A DNA stretch of 64,000 nucleotides. Origin: Streptomyces daqingensis. GTDB taxonomy: Bacteria > Actinomycetota > Actinomycetes > Streptomycetales > Streptomycetaceae. This document shows, piece by piece, positions 1 to 11,104 of the stretch. Position 1 is the stretch's first letter, and each line of letters begins with the position of its first letter. Where the stretch lies: contig NZ_BMMP01000006.1 of NCBI RefSeq assembly GCF_014645895.1, positions 1 through 64,000 on the forward strand, given 5' to 3'. The position numbers were made by a program, and so were the translations under genes. The notes under the pieces were generated by a model, which saw nothing but the letters and a program-made list of their open reading frames with translations, was not told the DNA's origin and made no database searches.

Positions 1-134
1 AACAAGGGGACGGGGTATCAACATATCTGGCGTTGACTTTTAGCACGCTGTTGAGTTCTCAAAGAACGGACGCTTCCTTCGCAACCCTTTCACAGGCCAC
101 TCCGGGCGCTTCCCTCTCGGTGAATCCGACCTTA
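1..134 (-). promoter_or_regulatory. Leader and candidate promoter of an rRNA operon running leftward out of the window
   Basis: Read on the minus strand, positions 70 to 11 give the conserved actinobacterial pre-16S leader: a boxA-like TTCTTTGAGAACTCAACAG (about 48-68), then GTCAACGCCAGATATGTTGA. In streptomycetes this block lies between the rRNA promoters and the 16S gene and carries antitermination and RNase III processing signals. A weak candidate core promoter lies just upstream on the same strand, with -10 TAAGGT at 129-134 and -35 TTACGG at 154-159 (spacing 19). The 16S gene itself is outside the window, so its presence is inferred. Confidence 0.75.
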
Positions 135-243
135 CCAGAATCGCTTTCCTATTCCGTAATCCGGTCTTGGAAGGCTTCCGGCCGACGAGGTCCTCCGGAC
201 GAAGCTCGTCCGGTACCCGTCGAGGTGGAGCAGTAAACATACT

Positions 244-283
244 CGGGCGGGGCGGCCCGATGCAAATCGAGGCGCCCCGCCCG
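244..283 (-). terminator. GC-rich hairpin after RNase J
   Basis: An 11-bp perfect inverted repeat, CGGGCGGGGCG (244-254) with CGCCCCGCCCG (273-283), starts about 10 bases past the RNase J stop codon. It has no U tract, which is usual for Streptomyces terminators. It separates RNase J transcription from the rRNA promoter region. Confidence 0.7.
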
Positions 284-292
284 GAGTTGGCG

Positions 293-1978
293 TCAGACCT
301 CGACGACCACGGGGAGGATCATCGGGCGCCGGCGGTAGGTGTCGGAGACCCACTTGCCGACGGTACGGCGTACCAGCTGCTGGAGTTGGTGCGCCTCCGC
401 GATGCCGTCCTGGGCCGTCTTGGCCAGGACCTCGTCGATCTTCGGCACGACGCGCTCGAAGTCCGCGTCGTCGATGCCCGATCCGCGCGACTGGATGTGC
501 GGGCCGCCGACGATCTTGCCCGTGCTGCTGTCCACCACGACGAACACCGAGATGATGCCCTCGTCGCCGAGGATGCGACGGTCCTTGAGCGAGGACTCCG
601 TCACATCGCCGACGGAGAGACCGTCCACGTACACGTAGCCCGCGTGCACCTTGCCGGAGATCTTGGCCTTGCCGTCCAACAGGTCGACGACGACGCCGTC
701 TTCGGCGATGACGACACGGTCGCGGGGTACGCCGGTCTGGGCGCCGAGCTCCGCGTTGGCGCGCAGATGGCGCCATTCGCCGTGTACAGGCATCAGGTTC
801 CGCGGCTGGCAGATGTTGTAGAAGTACAGCAGTTCGCCCGCGGAGGCGTGGCCTGAGACGTGGACCTTCGCGTTGCCCTTGTGGACGACGTTCGCGCCCC
901 ACCGCGTCAGGCCGTTGATGACCCGGTAGACGGCGTTCTCGTTGCCGGGGATGAGCGACGAGGCCAGGATCACCGTGTCACCCGGCACGATGCGGATCTG
1001 GTGGTCGCGGTTGGCCATGCGGGACAGTGCCGCCATCGGTTCGCCCTGCGACCCGGTGCACACCAGCACCACTTCGTCGTCCGGCAGGTCGTCCAGCGTC
1101 TTCACGTCGACGACGAGGCCGGCGGGGACGTTGAGGTAGCCCAGGTCGCGGGCGATGCCCATGTTGCGCACCATCGAGCGTCCTACGAACGCCACGCGGC
1201 GCCCGTATTCGTGTGCGGCGTCCAGGATCTGCTGGATCCGGTGCACGTGGCTCGCGAAGCTCGCGACGATGATGCGTTTCTGCGCGCTCGCGAAGACCTG
1301 CCGCAGGACGCCCGAGATCTCGCGCTCCGGCGGGACGAAGCCCGGCACCTCAGCGTTCGTCGAGTCGGACAGCAGGAGGTCGATGCCTTCCTCGCCGAGG
1401 CGGGCGAAGGCACGGAGGTCCGTGAGGCGGCCGTCGAGCGGAAGCTGGTCCATCTTGAAGTCGCCGGTGTGCACGAGCATTCCGGCGGGTGTGCGGACGG
1501 CCACAGCGAGGGCGTCCGGGATGGAGTGGTTGACCGAGACGAACTCGCAGTCGAAGGGGCCGATGCGCTCCCGGTGGCCTTCCTCGACCTCCAGGGTGTA
1601 CGGCCGGATGCGGTGCTCCTGAAGCTTGGCCTCGATGAGGGCGAGGGTCAGCTTGGAGCCGATGAGCGGGATGTCGGCCTTCTCGCGAAGGAGGAAGGGC
1701 ACGCCGCCGATGTGGTCTTCGTGGCCGTGCGTGAGCACGATGCCGTCGATGTCGTCGAGGCGGTCCCGGATCGAACTGAAGTCCGGAAGGATCAGGTCGA
1801 TCCCGGGCTGCTCCTCCTCGGGGAAGAGCACACCACAGTCGATGATCAGCAGGCGGCCGCCGAATTCGATGACCGTCATGTTGCGGCCGATCTCGCCGAG
1901 ACCACCGAGCGGTGTGACCCGCAGGCCGCCTTCGGCGAGCTTCGGCGGCGAGCCGAGCTCGGGATGCGGATGACTCAA
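293..1978 (-). CDS. rnj: Ribonuclease J (metallo-beta-lactamase / beta-CASP family)
   Basis: The 561-residue product is a typical RNase J, a zinc-dependent enzyme with 5'-3' exonuclease and endonuclease activity used in mRNA decay and rRNA maturation. The metallo-beta-lactamase signature HGHEDH lies at residues 84-89, followed by beta-CASP motifs and the C-terminal RNase J domain (KISGKVHAGYVYVDG region). The start is a TTG at 1978-1976, chosen because GAGGAG lies about 8 bases upstream. A short proline-rich N-terminus precedes the catalytic fold. The gene follows dapA on the same strand with a gap of about 200 bases, so it could be co-transcribed or have its own promoter. Confidence 0.95.
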   Translation of the reverse strand: MSHPHPELGSPPKLAEGGLRVTPLGGLGEIGRNMTVIEFGGRLLIIDCGVLFPEEEQPGIDLILPDFSSIRDRLDDIDGIVLTHGHEDHIGGVPFLLREKADIPLIGSKLTLALIEAKLQEHRIRPYTLEVEEGHRERIGPFDCEFVSVNHSIPDALAVAVRTPAGMLVHTGDFKMDQLPLDGRLTDLRAFARLGEEGIDLLLSDSTNAEVPGFVPPEREISGVLRQVFASAQKRIIVASFASHVHRIQQILDAAHEYGRRVAFVGRSMVRNMGIARDLGYLNVPAGLVVDVKTLDDLPDDEVVLVCTGSQGEPMAALSRMANRDHQIRIVPGDTVILASSLIPGNENAVYRVINGLTRWGANVVHKGNAKVHVSGHASAGELLYFYNICQPRNLMPVHGEWRHLRANAELGAQTGVPRDRVVIAEDGVVVDLLDGKAKISGKVHAGYVYVDGLSVGDVTESSLKDRRILGDEGIISVFVVVDSSTGKIVGGPHIQSRGSGIDDADFERVVPKIDEVLAKTAQDGIAEAHQLQQLVRRTVGKWVSDTYRRRPMILPVVVEV

Positions 1979-2174
1979 AAGACTCTCCTCACCAGACGCG
2001 CGCCACGCTCCCCCTGGCCTCCGGCATGGGGACCCTCTGGCCCCCGGCTCGGGGAACCCCCTGGGACACGTGGCGCGCGCGATATTCGTGAATGCTTCGT
2101 TATGCGTATTCGGTCGTTCTGATCATGTCGTCGTTATGCGGGCTTCGCCCGTCGTGCTGCCGTCGCGTCGGTGT

Positions 2175-3083
2175 TCAGATTTCTACGCCGCCGTGGGCGA
2201 GGTCATGCCTGAGCTGCTGGGTCTCCTCGGGGGAGAGCTCGACGAGAGGCATCCGCAGCGGGCCGGCGGGCAGCCCGCGGAGCGCGAGGGCGGCCTTCGT
2301 CGTGATGACGCCCTGCGTGCGGAACATGCCCGTGAAGACGGGCAGGAGCTTCTGGTGGATCTCCGTGGCCTTCGTGACGTCCCCGCTCAGGTGCGCCTCC
2401 AGCATGGAGCGCAACTCTGGGGTGACGAGATGGCCGACGACGGATACATACCCGACCGCGCCGACGGAGAGCAGCGGCAGGTTCAACATGTCGTCTCCGC
2501 TGTACCAGGCGAGGCCGCTGGTGGCGATGGCCCAGCTCGCGCGCCCGAGGTCGCCCTTGGCGTCCTTGTTCGCGACGATGCGCGGGTGCTCCGCGAGGCG
2601 GACGATCGTCTCCGTGTTGATGGGGACACCGGAGCGGCCGGGGATGTCGTACAGCATCACCGGCAGGTCGGTGGCGTCGGCGATCGCGGTGAAGTGCCGG
2701 AAGAGGCCTTCCTGCGGCGGCTTGCTGTAGTAAGGCGTCACCGCGAGGAGGCCGTGCGCACCGGCCTTGGCGGCGTCGCGGGCCAGCTCGAGGCTGTGTG
2801 CCGTGTCGTTCGTGCCGGCTCCGGCGACGACATGGGCGCGGTCTCCGACCGCCTCGACCACCGCCCGGACGAGCTGGGCTTTCTCGACATCGCTGGTGGT
2901 CGGGGATTCGCCGGTGGTGCCGTTGACGATCAGACCGTCGTTGCCTGCGTCGACCAGATGGACGGCGAGTCGCTGCGCTCCGTCGAGGTCGAGAGCACCG
3001 TCAGCGGTGAACGGCGAGACCATCGCGGTCAGGACCCGCCCGAAGGGCGTGTGCGGTGTGGAGGTCGGAGCCATGGGGTCCAC
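2175..3083 (-). CDS. dapA: 4-hydroxy-tetrahydrodipicolinate synthase
   Basis: DapA condenses pyruvate with aspartate semialdehyde, the first committed step to diaminopimelate and lysine. The 302-residue product has NGTTGESPT (54-62), the YDIPGR motif with catalytic Tyr145, and the Schiff-base Lys173 in NKDAKGD. The frame opens at GTG 3083, but ATG at 3074 (MAPTSTP) is an equally good start because no strong ribosome binding site separates them. dapB lies 2.7 kb away beyond thyX, so the two dap genes are neighbours but not in one operon. Confidence 0.95.
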   Translation of the reverse strand: MDPMAPTSTPHTPFGRVLTAMVSPFTADGALDLDGAQRLAVHLVDAGNDGLIVNGTTGESPTTSDVEKAQLVRAVVEAVGDRAHVVAGAGTNDTAHSLELARDAAKAGAHGLLAVTPYYSKPPQEGLFRHFTAIADATDLPVMLYDIPGRSGVPINTETIVRLAEHPRIVANKDAKGDLGRASWAIATSGLAWYSGDDMLNLPLLSVGAVGYVSVVGHLVTPELRSMLEAHLSGDVTKATEIHQKLLPVFTGMFRTQGVITTKAALALRGLPAGPLRMPLVELSPEETQQLRHDLAHGGVEI

Positions 3084-3173
3084 GCTACTCGCAGCCAGGC
3101 CCGGCGGGGGCCCTCGGGGCCATCGTCCTGGTCATCCGCGACGTGACGGGCCTCACCATGAGGGAGACCCGGC

Positions 3174-3199
3174 ACTGCCTGCTCGGGGGTTCAGGCAGT
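3174..3199 (-). terminator. Hairpin between thyX and dapA
   Basis: An 8-bp perfect inverted repeat, ACTGCCTG (3174-3181) with CAGGCAGT (3192-3199), lies about 55 bases past the thyX stop. It could terminate thyX or act in the dapA leader. Only the symmetry is seen directly. Confidence 0.4.
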
Positions 3200-3254
3200 A
3201 CCGAGCCTCGTTTTCAGCGTAGGCGCACTTCGCGAATCCCCGCAATCCAGACAG

Positions 3255-3995
3255 TTACGGCGCGACGCGACCGTTGGCATTGAAGGCCGCGTGCGTCAGG
3301 GGCATCAGCTTCGCCCACTGCTCCTCCATCAACTCGCCCACCATCTCGATCTCGCGCTGGGGGAAGGAGGGCACCTTCGCCTGCTCGTGCTGGGTGCGCA
3401 GGCCGAGGAAGTGCATGAGCGACCGGGCGTTGCAGGTGGCGTACATCGAGGAGTAGAGCCCGACCGGGAGGACGGCACGCGCGACCTCGCGGGCGACGCC
3501 CGCCTCCAGCAGACGCTGGTAGGTCTCGTACGCCTGACGGTAGGACTCCTCCATCGCCGTGGCGGTAAGGCTGTGCTGCTCCGGGGTGCCCTCCACGAAC
3601 TCGTACTTGCCGGGGCGGCCCTGCTGGACGAGTTTGCGCGCGGCGTCAGGCGTGTAGAAGACCGGCTGCAGCTCGCGGTACCGGCCGGACTCCTCGTTGT
3701 AGGACCAGCCGACGCGGTGGCGGTGGAACTCCCGGAACACGAACAGGGGGGCGCTGATGAAGAAGGTCATCGAGTTGTGCTCGAAAGGACTGCCGTGCCG
3801 GTCCCTCATCAGGAAGTTGATCAGCCCCTTGGAGCGCTCGGGATCCTTGTGCAGCTCCTCGAGGGATTTCTCGCCTCCGGTCGAGACCCTGGCGGCCCAG
3901 AGCACGTCGGTGTCCGCAGCGCTGTGCTTGACCAGTTCGACGGTCATCTCGCTGCGGAAGCTGGGGGCAGCTGTCCCTACGGGGGTCTCGGTCAC
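3255..3995 (-). CDS. thyX: Flavin-dependent thymidylate synthase ThyX
   Basis: ThyX makes dTMP from dUMP with FAD, NADPH and methylene-tetrahydrofolate. The ThyX signature is visible as RHR (92-94) followed by SYNEESGRY. The spacing from RHR to the final serine is 8 residues rather than the canonical 7. The open frame extends to TTG at 4019, but GTG at 3995 is preferred because GGAAGGA lies about 8 bases before it and the protein then starts MTETPVG. Length is 246 residues, normal for the family. The gene is monocistronic in layout. Confidence 0.93.
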   Translation of the reverse strand: MTETPVGTAAPSFRSEMTVELVKHSAADTDVLWAARVSTGGEKSLEELHKDPERSKGLINFLMRDRHGSPFEHNSMTFFISAPLFVFREFHRHRVGWSYNEESGRYRELQPVFYTPDAARKLVQQGRPGKYEFVEGTPEQHSLTATAMEESYRQAYETYQRLLEAGVAREVARAVLPVGLYSSMYATCNARSLMHFLGLRTQHEQAKVPSFPQREIEMVGELMEEQWAKLMPLTHAAFNANGRVAP

Positions 3996-4338
3996 TGACA
4001 GGTCCTTCCGGTAGTGCAACGGAGCGCGCCCAGCCTACGGCGCTCCGCCGACAGCCCGGCCGCGCGCTCCCCCGGCGAAGAAGCGGGGCCGCATGACGCA
4101 GGGCTGCGGACGCGGACTCGCCCGCGGGACAAATCAGGAAGGCGCTTCGCCCCGATATGCGACTTTCGTCAGGACAAATGGATCTTCCTTTTGAGATAAG
4201 GCACCCCGGTGCACGAAGTCACAAGGGCGCTTGGTACTTTTCACTGACGATCCCGGGCCTCGTGGCACTTCTCAGCCCTCCCGGACGTTCTTCACATCGC
4301 AGCCAAACACACGACCTCAAGACAGGAGCCCCCTGCCC
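3996..4338. other. Intergenic region between divergent thyX and a small membrane protein gene
   Basis: This 343-base stretch must hold promoters for both flanking genes. Its middle (about 4130-4250) is less GC-rich than the neighbours, as promoter regions often are. A small hairpin GCACCCCGGTGC sits near 4202-4213. No further gene or recognised regulatory motif was seen. Confidence 0.4.
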
Positions 4339-4575
4339 ATGCCCCGCCGCGGAGAGTCAGTTCCGTTCGCGTTCATCGCCGACGCCGACCGGTTCCGCAG
4401 CAATGTCACACCGCCGCCTCGCGCCGAGCGCAGCCTCGCCCAGCGGGCAGGAAGTGCGCTGTTCGGCCTGACCGTGGTCGCGGGGCTGGCCGGCTCCCTC
4501 CTCCTGGGCGTTCCGGCTCTCGACCCCGACGAGCAGTCCCAGCGGGGCGGCCCCGCCGCGGCTGAGGGCCGCTGA
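4339..4575 (+). CDS. Small single-pass membrane protein, unknown function
   Basis: The 78-residue product starts MPRRGESVPF and has one hydrophobic segment (about residues 41-62, ALFGLTVVAGLAGSLLLGVPAL) followed by an acidic, glycine-rich tail. The frame is open from 4231, but ATG 4339 is preferred because GACAGGAG lies about 10 bases upstream. I do not recognise a family. The arginine-rich N-terminus suggests N-in topology. It is followed after about 120 bases by another membrane protein gene on the same strand. Confidence 0.6.
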   Translation: MPRRGESVPFAFIADADRFRSNVTPPPRAERSLAQRAGSALFGLTVVAGLAGSLLLGVPALDPDEQSQRGGPAAAEGR

Positions 4576-4698
4576 CACACCCGCACGGCACACGTTCGAC
4601 GCGCCGCGTCGACCTGCCGGGCTGGCCGGGTTCCGCAATAGCTCGCTAATGTCCTCGCGCACCACCCGAACGAGTCCACCGCGAGCGAGGATCAGCCT

Positions 4699-5265
4699 GT
4701 GCCACTGCCTTTTCTGACGGCCGATGGCCAAGCGGACAGCGACCACGCGGATCTGACCCCGCTGCCGCACGACGCACGCGAGTACTGGCGCCGGCCCTAC
4801 CGGCCCGGCCCCTGGCGGGTCGGCGGGGCGGCGCTGCTGCTGCTGCTCGCTTCCTACCTGCTGTTCTCAGCGTTGATCATCGCGCTGGCCGGAGCCCTGC
4901 CCGGCATGGCCGTGTGCCTCGGCGCAGGTCTGCTGGTGATCGCTCTGGCGCTGCGGCTGCTGCGCGTGGGGATCTGGGTGAGCGCCTACGGAATGCGCCA
5001 GGTGAGGCTGCTGAACACGGTGTCGCTGAGCTGGCGCCGGGTGGCAGCCGTCCGCACCGTGCAGCAGCCCGTCAAGTGGCTCGGACTGCCCCGGACCGTG
5101 CAGGGGCAGGCCCTCGCCGTCGTACGTCAGGGTGACGACGAGCCGCTTCGTCCCCTGCTGACCGATCACAACGCCGACTTCCTCGCGAGACCGGAAGCGT
5201 TCGACCGTGCCGCGGACGTCATCGAAAGCTGGGCCGCTGAGTCCCGTCCGGGAGCCTCCCGGTAG
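4699..5265 (+). CDS. Membrane protein with two N-terminal transmembrane segments, unknown function
   Basis: The 188-residue product has a polar N-terminus, two adjacent hydrophobic segments (about residues 40-65 and 70-91) and a C-terminal soluble part beginning VGIWVSAYGMRQVRLLNTVSLSWRRVAAVRTV. The beta-rich pattern after paired membrane helices resembles bacterial PH-like (bPH2/DUF304) membrane proteins, but this is an inference. The start is GTG 4699 with GCGAGG about 9 bases upstream. It ends 18 bases before the convergent gene at 5284. Confidence 0.7.
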   Translation: MPLPFLTADGQADSDHADLTPLPHDAREYWRRPYRPGPWRVGGAALLLLLASYLLFSALIIALAGALPGMAVCLGAGLLVIALALRLLRVGIWVSAYGMRQVRLLNTVSLSWRRVAAVRTVQQPVKWLGLPRTVQGQALAVVRQGDDEPLRPLLTDHNADFLARPEAFDRAADVIESWAAESRPGASR

Positions 5266-5283
5266 CACTGCTGCCGGCGGCGG

Positions 5284-6635
<1,352 letters not shown>

Positions 6636-8072
6636 TCAGGCGACGGCCTCGTGCAGCTGCGACGCCTGACGGTCGGTGAGCGGGCCGATCACGGCCAGCG
6701 ACGGACGCTGGTCGAGGACGTCCCGTGCCACTGCCCGGACGTCGTCGGGAGTGACGGCGGAGATCTTCGCGAGCATGTCGTCGACCGACAGCTGCTCGCC
6801 CCAGCACAGTTCGCTCTTCCCGAGCCTGTGCATCAGCGCGCCGGTGTCCTCCAAGCCCAGAACGGTCGAACCGGTCAACTGGCCGATGGCGCGCTTGAGC
6901 TCGTCGTCGGGCAAGCCGTGGCGTGCTGCCTGGTCCAGCTCGTCGCGGCAGATCTTCAGCACGTCCGAGACCTGACCGGGACGGCACCCCGCGTAGACGC
7001 CGAAGAGACCGCAGTCGGCGAATCCAGAGGTGTAGGAGTACGTGCTGTAGGCGAGGCCGCGCTTCTCACGGATCTCCTGGAACAGACGGGAGCTCATGCC
7101 CCCGCCGAGAGCCGCGCTGAGCACGCCCAGCGCCCAGCGCCGGTCGTCGTTCCGGGAGACCCCCGGCATGCCCAGTACGAGATGTGCCTGCTCGGTACGG
7201 CGGTCGGACAGATCGACGCGGCCCTGAGCGCGCACGGACCGCGTGCCGGTGCGGGGCCCTACGGGTTCCGCGCTCCCGTCCGTACGGCTGAGGGCGCCTG
7301 CCCGGTCGAAGGCGGCACGCACCTGCTCGACGACCGTGTCGTGATCCAGGTTGCCCGCGGCGGCGACGACCAGGTGCGGCGGGTCGTAGTGCTTGCGGTA
7401 GAAGCGGGCGATGCGGTCGCGGGTCAGCGAGTTGACCGTCTCCACGGTGCCGAGCACCGGGCGGCCGAGCGGTGAGTCACCGAACATCGTGTGGGCGAAC
7501 AGGTCGTGCACGCAGTCGCCCGGGTCGTCCTCGGTCATCGCGATCTCTTCGAGAATGACACCGCGTTCCGCCTCGATCTCGGCGGGATCGAGAACGGAGC
7601 TGGTCAGCATGTCGCCGACGACGTCGATGGCCAGGGGAAGGTCCGCGTCGAGGACGCGCGCGTAGTAGCACGTGAACTCTTTGGAGGTGAAGGCGTTCAT
7701 CTCACCGCCGACGGCGTCCAGCGCGGCCGAGATCTCCAGCGCGCTGCGGCGTTCCGTGCCCTTGAAGAGCACGTGCTCCAGGTAGTGGGTCGCTCCGTTG
7801 AGGGCGGGCGACTCGTCGCGGGAGCCGACGTGGACCCAGATGCCGATGGTGGCGGAGCGCACGGTGGGCACTCTCTCGGTCAGAACCCGCAGCCCGCCGG
7901 GCAGCACGGTCTTGCGGACCTCGCCCCCGCCCGTAGCGCTGCCGGCGCTGCCGCCGCCGCTTCCACCGACGCGTCCGCCGACGGACATCGGCTTCACCCT
8001 CCCTGGTGTACGGGCGACGGCCCGCCCCTCCGTGGTGGTGGGGCGGGCCGTCGCGCGGTGCGTGTCTGTCAC
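6636..8072 (-). CDS. M16 family zinc metallopeptidase (processing-peptidase-like)
   Basis: The inverted zinc motif HYLEH is at residues 96-100, and the distal glutamate lies in a conserved [11 protein letters not shown] stretch. The C-terminal half is the usual catalytically inactive M16 domain. The first 50 residues are low-complexity, rich in Gly and Ser. The GTG start overlaps the pnp stop as GTGA, so it is translationally coupled to polynucleotide phosphorylase. This pnp-M16-dapB order is standard in streptomycetes. The substrate is unknown. Confidence 0.9.
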   Translation of the reverse strand: MTDTHRATARPTTTEGRAVARTPGRVKPMSVGGRVGGSGGGSAGSATGGGEVRKTVLPGGLRVLTERVPTVRSATIGIWVHVGSRDESPALNGATHYLEHVLFKGTERRSALEISAALDAVGGEMNAFTSKEFTCYYARVLDADLPLAIDVVGDMLTSSVLDPAEIEAERGVILEEIAMTEDDPGDCVHDLFAHTMFGDSPLGRPVLGTVETVNSLTRDRIARFYRKHYDPPHLVVAAAGNLDHDTVVEQVRAAFDRAGALSRTDGSAEPVGPRTGTRSVRAQGRVDLSDRRTEQAHLVLGMPGVSRNDDRRWALGVLSAALGGGMSSRLFQEIREKRGLAYSTYSYTSGFADCGLFGVYAGCRPGQVSDVLKICRDELDQAARHGLPDDELKRAIGQLTGSTVLGLEDTGALMHRLGKSELCWGEQLSVDDMLAKISAVTPDDVRAVARDVLDQRPSLAVIGPLTDRQASQLHEAVA

Positions 8073-10315
8073 TTGTCGCCCGCGGCGTCCGCGGACGCGC
8101 CGTCGCTCTCCTCGGACTTCTCGGAGCCTTCGGCGTCCTCGTCCAGCACGGGGATCAGCGAGAGCTTGCCGCGCTGGTCGATCTCGGCGATCTCGACCTG
8201 GACCTTCTGGCCGACACCGAGGACGTCTTCGACGTTCTCCACGCGCTTGCCGCCGGCGAGCTTGCGGATCTGCGAGATGTGCAGCAGACCGTCCTTGCCC
8301 GGCAGGAGCGAGACGAATGCCCCGAAGGTGGTCGTCTTCACGACCGTGCCCAGGTAGCGCTCGCCGACCTCGGGCATCGTCGGGTTGGCGATGCCGTTGA
8401 TCGTCGTGCGGGCGGCCTCGGCGGCGGGGCCGTCGGCGGCACCGATGTAGATGGTGCCGTCGTCCTCGATCGTGATGTCGGCGCCCGTGTCCTCCTGGAT
8501 CTGGTTGATCATCTTGCCCTTGGGGCCGATGACCTCGCCGATCTTGTCCACGGGGATCTTCACGGTGATGATCCGCGGCGCGTTCGGAGACATCTCGTCC
8601 GGGACGTCGATGGCCTCGTTCATCACGTCGAGGATGTGCAGGCGCGCGTCGCGGGCCTGCTTCAGCGCCGCGGCGAGCACCGACGCCGGGATGCCGTCGA
8701 GCTTGGTGTCGAGCTGCAGCGCCGTGACGAACTGGCGGGTGCCGGCGACCTTGAAGTCCATGTCGCCGTAGGCGTCCTCCGCACCGAGGATGTCGGTGAG
8801 GGTGACGTAGTGCGTCTCACCCTCGATCTCCTTGGAGATCAGGCCCATGGCGATACCGGCGACGGGAGCCTTGAGCGGCACGCCCGCGTTCAGCAGCGAC
8901 ATCGTGGAGGCGCAGACCGAACCCATGGACGTCGACCCGTTTGAGCCGAGCGCCTCGGAGACCTGCCGGATCGCGTAGGGGAACTCCTCGCGGGTCGGCA
9001 GGACCGGCACGATGGCGCGCTCGGCCAGCGCTCCGTGGCCGATCTCGCGGCGCTTGGGAGAACCGACGCGCCCCGTCTCACCGGTGGAGTAGGGCGGGAA
9101 GTTGTAGTTGTGCATGTAGCGCTTGCGGGTCACCGGGGAGAGGGTGTCCAGCTGCTGCTCCATGCGGAGCATGTTCAGCGTCGTCACGCCGAGGATCTGC
9201 GTCTCGCCGCGCTCGAAGAGCGCCGAGCCGTGCACCCGCGGGATGGCCTCGACCTCGGCGGCGAGCGTACGGATGTCCGTGACGCCGCGGCCGTCGATGC
9301 GCTTCTTCTCCTTGATGACGCGCTCGCGGACCAGTTCCTTGGTCAGCGTGCGGTACGCCGCGGAGATCTCCTTCTCGCGCCCCTCGAACTGGGGAAGCAG
9401 CTTCTCGGCCGCCAGGCCCTTCACGCGGTCCAGCTCTGCCTCGCGCTCCTGCTTGGCGGCGATCGTCAGAGCCTGGGCCAGCTCGTCGCGCACGGCTGCG
9501 GTGAGGGCCTCCAGCACGTCGTCCTGGTGGTCCAGGAAGATCGGGAACTCGGCGACCGGCTTCGCTGCCTTGCCCGCGAGGTCCGACTGGGCCTTGCACA
9601 GCACCTTGATGAAGGGCTTCGCCGCCTCGAGACCGGCGGCGACGACCTCCTCGGTCGGCGCCTCGGCTCCGCCCTTGACCAGCTCGACGGTCTTCTCGGT
9701 GGCCTCGGCCTCGACCATCATCACCGCGACGTCCCCGTCGGGGAGGGTGCGGCCGGCGACGACCATGTCGAAGACGGCGTCCTCGAGCTCGGTGTGCGTC
9801 GGGAACGCCACCCACTGGCCGCGGATCAGCGCGACGCGCGTGGCGCCGATGGGGCCCGAGAAGGGCAGGCCGGACAGCTGCGTGGAGCAGGAGGCGGCGT
9901 TGATGGCGACCACGTCGTAGAGGTGGTCGGGGTTGAGCGCCATGATCGTCTCGACGATCTGGATCTCGTTGCGCAGGCCCTTCTTGAAGGACGGGCGCAG
10001 CGGGCGGTCGATCAGGCGGCAGGTGAGGACCGCGTCCTCGGAAGGGCGGCCCTCGCGGCGGAAGAAGGAGCCGGGGATCTTGCCGGCCGAGTACATCCGC
10101 TCCTCGACGTCGACCGTCAGGGGGAAGAAGTCGAGCTGGTCCTTGGGCTGCTTGGAGGCGGTGGTGGCCGACAGCACCATGGTGTCGTCGTCCAGGTACG
10201 CCACGGCGGATCCGGCGGCCTGCCTGGCCAGCCGGCCCGTCTCGAATCGGATGGTGCGGGTACCGAAGGCGCCGTTGTCGATGACGGCTTCGGCGTAGTG
10301 GGTCTCGTTCTCCAC
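8069..10315 (-). CDS. pnp: Polynucleotide phosphorylase (guanosine pentaphosphate synthetase I)
   Basis: PNPase degrades RNA phosphorolytically 3' to 5' and in Streptomyces also adds 3' tails. The protein has two RNase PH domains, a KH domain ([18 protein letters not shown]) and a C-terminal S1 domain ([21 protein letters not shown]), followed by an acidic tail. The frame opens at 10342, but the start is placed at GTG 10315 (reading [11 protein letters not shown]). GAGGAG lies 8 bases upstream, and streptomycete homologues begin there. This gives 748 residues. It is downstream of rpsO, as in most bacteria. Confidence 0.96.
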   Translation of the reverse strand: MENETHYAEAVIDNGAFGTRTIRFETGRLARQAAGSAVAYLDDDTMVLSATTASKQPKDQLDFFPLTVDVEERMYSAGKIPGSFFRREGRPSEDAVLTCRLIDRPLRPSFKKGLRNEIQIVETIMALNPDHLYDVVAINAASCSTQLSGLPFSGPIGATRVALIRGQWVAFPTHTELEDAVFDMVVAGRTLPDGDVAVMMVEAEATEKTVELVKGGAEAPTEEVVAAGLEAAKPFIKVLCKAQSDLAGKAAKPVAEFPIFLDHQDDVLEALTAAVRDELAQALTIAAKQEREAELDRVKGLAAEKLLPQFEGREKEISAAYRTLTKELVRERVIKEKKRIDGRGVTDIRTLAAEVEAIPRVHGSALFERGETQILGVTTLNMLRMEQQLDTLSPVTRKRYMHNYNFPPYSTGETGRVGSPKRREIGHGALAERAIVPVLPTREEFPYAIRQVSEALGSNGSTSMGSVCASTMSLLNAGVPLKAPVAGIAMGLISKEIEGETHYVTLTDILGAEDAYGDMDFKVAGTRQFVTALQLDTKLDGIPASVLAAALKQARDARLHILDVMNEAIDVPDEMSPNAPRIITVKIPVDKIGEVIGPKGKMINQIQEDTGADITIEDDGTIYIGAADGPAAEAARTTINGIANPTMPEVGERYLGTVVKTTTFGAFVSLLPGKDGLLHISQIRKLAGGKRVENVEDVLGVGQKVQVEIAEIDQRGKLSLIPVLDEDAEGSEKSEESDGASADAAGDK

Positions 10316-10647
10316 CAGGGATATCTCCTCGTCTGCGTCCACCGCCCGTGTGGCGGTGGACCGGCTGCGGAGGAGCGCTCCGTGTGCGGGCCGGTCTTCG
10401 ATCGAAGCACCCGGAACCGTCTGGGTGTCCGGGGGCCACTACCGAGGACCGGCTACGGGCGGGGCGCCCCTGCCGCGTCAGTCTGCGTAGTGAGCGTGCA
10501 TGTGTTCTGTTTCCGTACGGCCTGCCGTACGTGTTTCCGTCGCGCCGGCCGCATGTCGTGCTGAGGCCAGCCTACAAACCTTCCTGGCCCGGCAGGTACG
10601 GCGAAGGGAGCGGCCCCCTGCTGCGGGAACCGCTCCCTCCTTCACGT
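10316..10647 (-). other. rpsO-pnp intergenic leader with hairpin
   Basis: The 332-base gap between rpsO and pnp holds an 8-bp stem, GGGAGCGG (10606-10613) with CCGCTCCC (10631-10638), right after the rpsO stop. In other Streptomyces a hairpin between rpsO and pnp is cleaved by RNase III, and pnp also has its own promoter. The same roles are likely here. The rest shows no gene. Confidence 0.6.
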
Positions 10648-10938
10648 TCAGCGGGCGCCGGCCGCGCCACGGCGGATGCCGAGGCGCTCCACGAGCGCAC
10701 GGAAACGCTGGATGTCCTTCTTCGCGAGGTACTGCAGCAGGCGGCGGCGCTGGCCGACCAGCAGCAGCAGACCACGGCGCGAGTGGTGGTCGTGCTTGTG
10801 GCTCTTGAGGTGCTCGGTCAGGTCCGAGATCCGGCGGGAAAGCAGCGCCACCTGGACCTCGGGGGAGCCGGTGTCACCCTCCTTGGTGGCGAACTCGGAC
10901 ATGATCTGCTTCTTGGTCGCGGCATCGAGAGACGACAC
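10648..10938 (-). CDS. rpsO: Ribosomal protein S15
   Basis: The 96-residue product matches S15 along its length, including [29 protein letters not shown] and the QRRRLLQYL core that binds 16S rRNA. It is a few residues longer than the E. coli protein because of a C-terminal basic tail. The start is GTG 10938, with GAAGGAG just upstream. It is the first gene of the rpsO-pnp group. Confidence 0.97.
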   Translation of the reverse strand: MSSLDAATKKQIMSEFATKEGDTGSPEVQVALLSRRISDLTEHLKSHKHDHHSRRGLLLLVGQRRRLLQYLAKKDIQRFRALVERLGIRRGAAGAR

Positions 10939-11042
10939 ACGTACTCCTTCAGGGGATCTGCCCGGCGAGCGCCCCTGGTCTTCGTCTCAGGGGATGCTTC
11001 GGCTACTCGGAGGGCCGGCCCAGCCTACCAGCGCTTCCGGAC

Positions 11043-11083
11043 GCCTCCGCCCGCCCCCCGTGCTGCTGGGGGCGGGCGGAGGC
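11043..11083 (-). terminator. Strong hairpin terminator after eccD
   Basis: A 16-bp perfect inverted repeat pairs 11043-11058 with 11068-11083 around a 9-base loop (GCCTCCGCCCGCCCCC and its complement). It sits about 20 bases beyond the eccD stop codon and separates eccD from rpsO. Confidence 0.85.
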
Positions 11084-11104
11084 ACTGACGGCACAGGCGC
11101 GTAC

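Noticed and set aside
1979..2174. Possible small RNA or riboswitch between rnj and dapA
   Set aside because: Only a short CGGGCTTCGCCCG hairpin was visible. No lysine-riboswitch core could be recognised.
4317..4770. Two minus-strand frames opposite the small membrane protein
   Set aside because: The plus-strand gene has a ribosome binding site and a membrane helix. The minus frames are low-complexity shadows.
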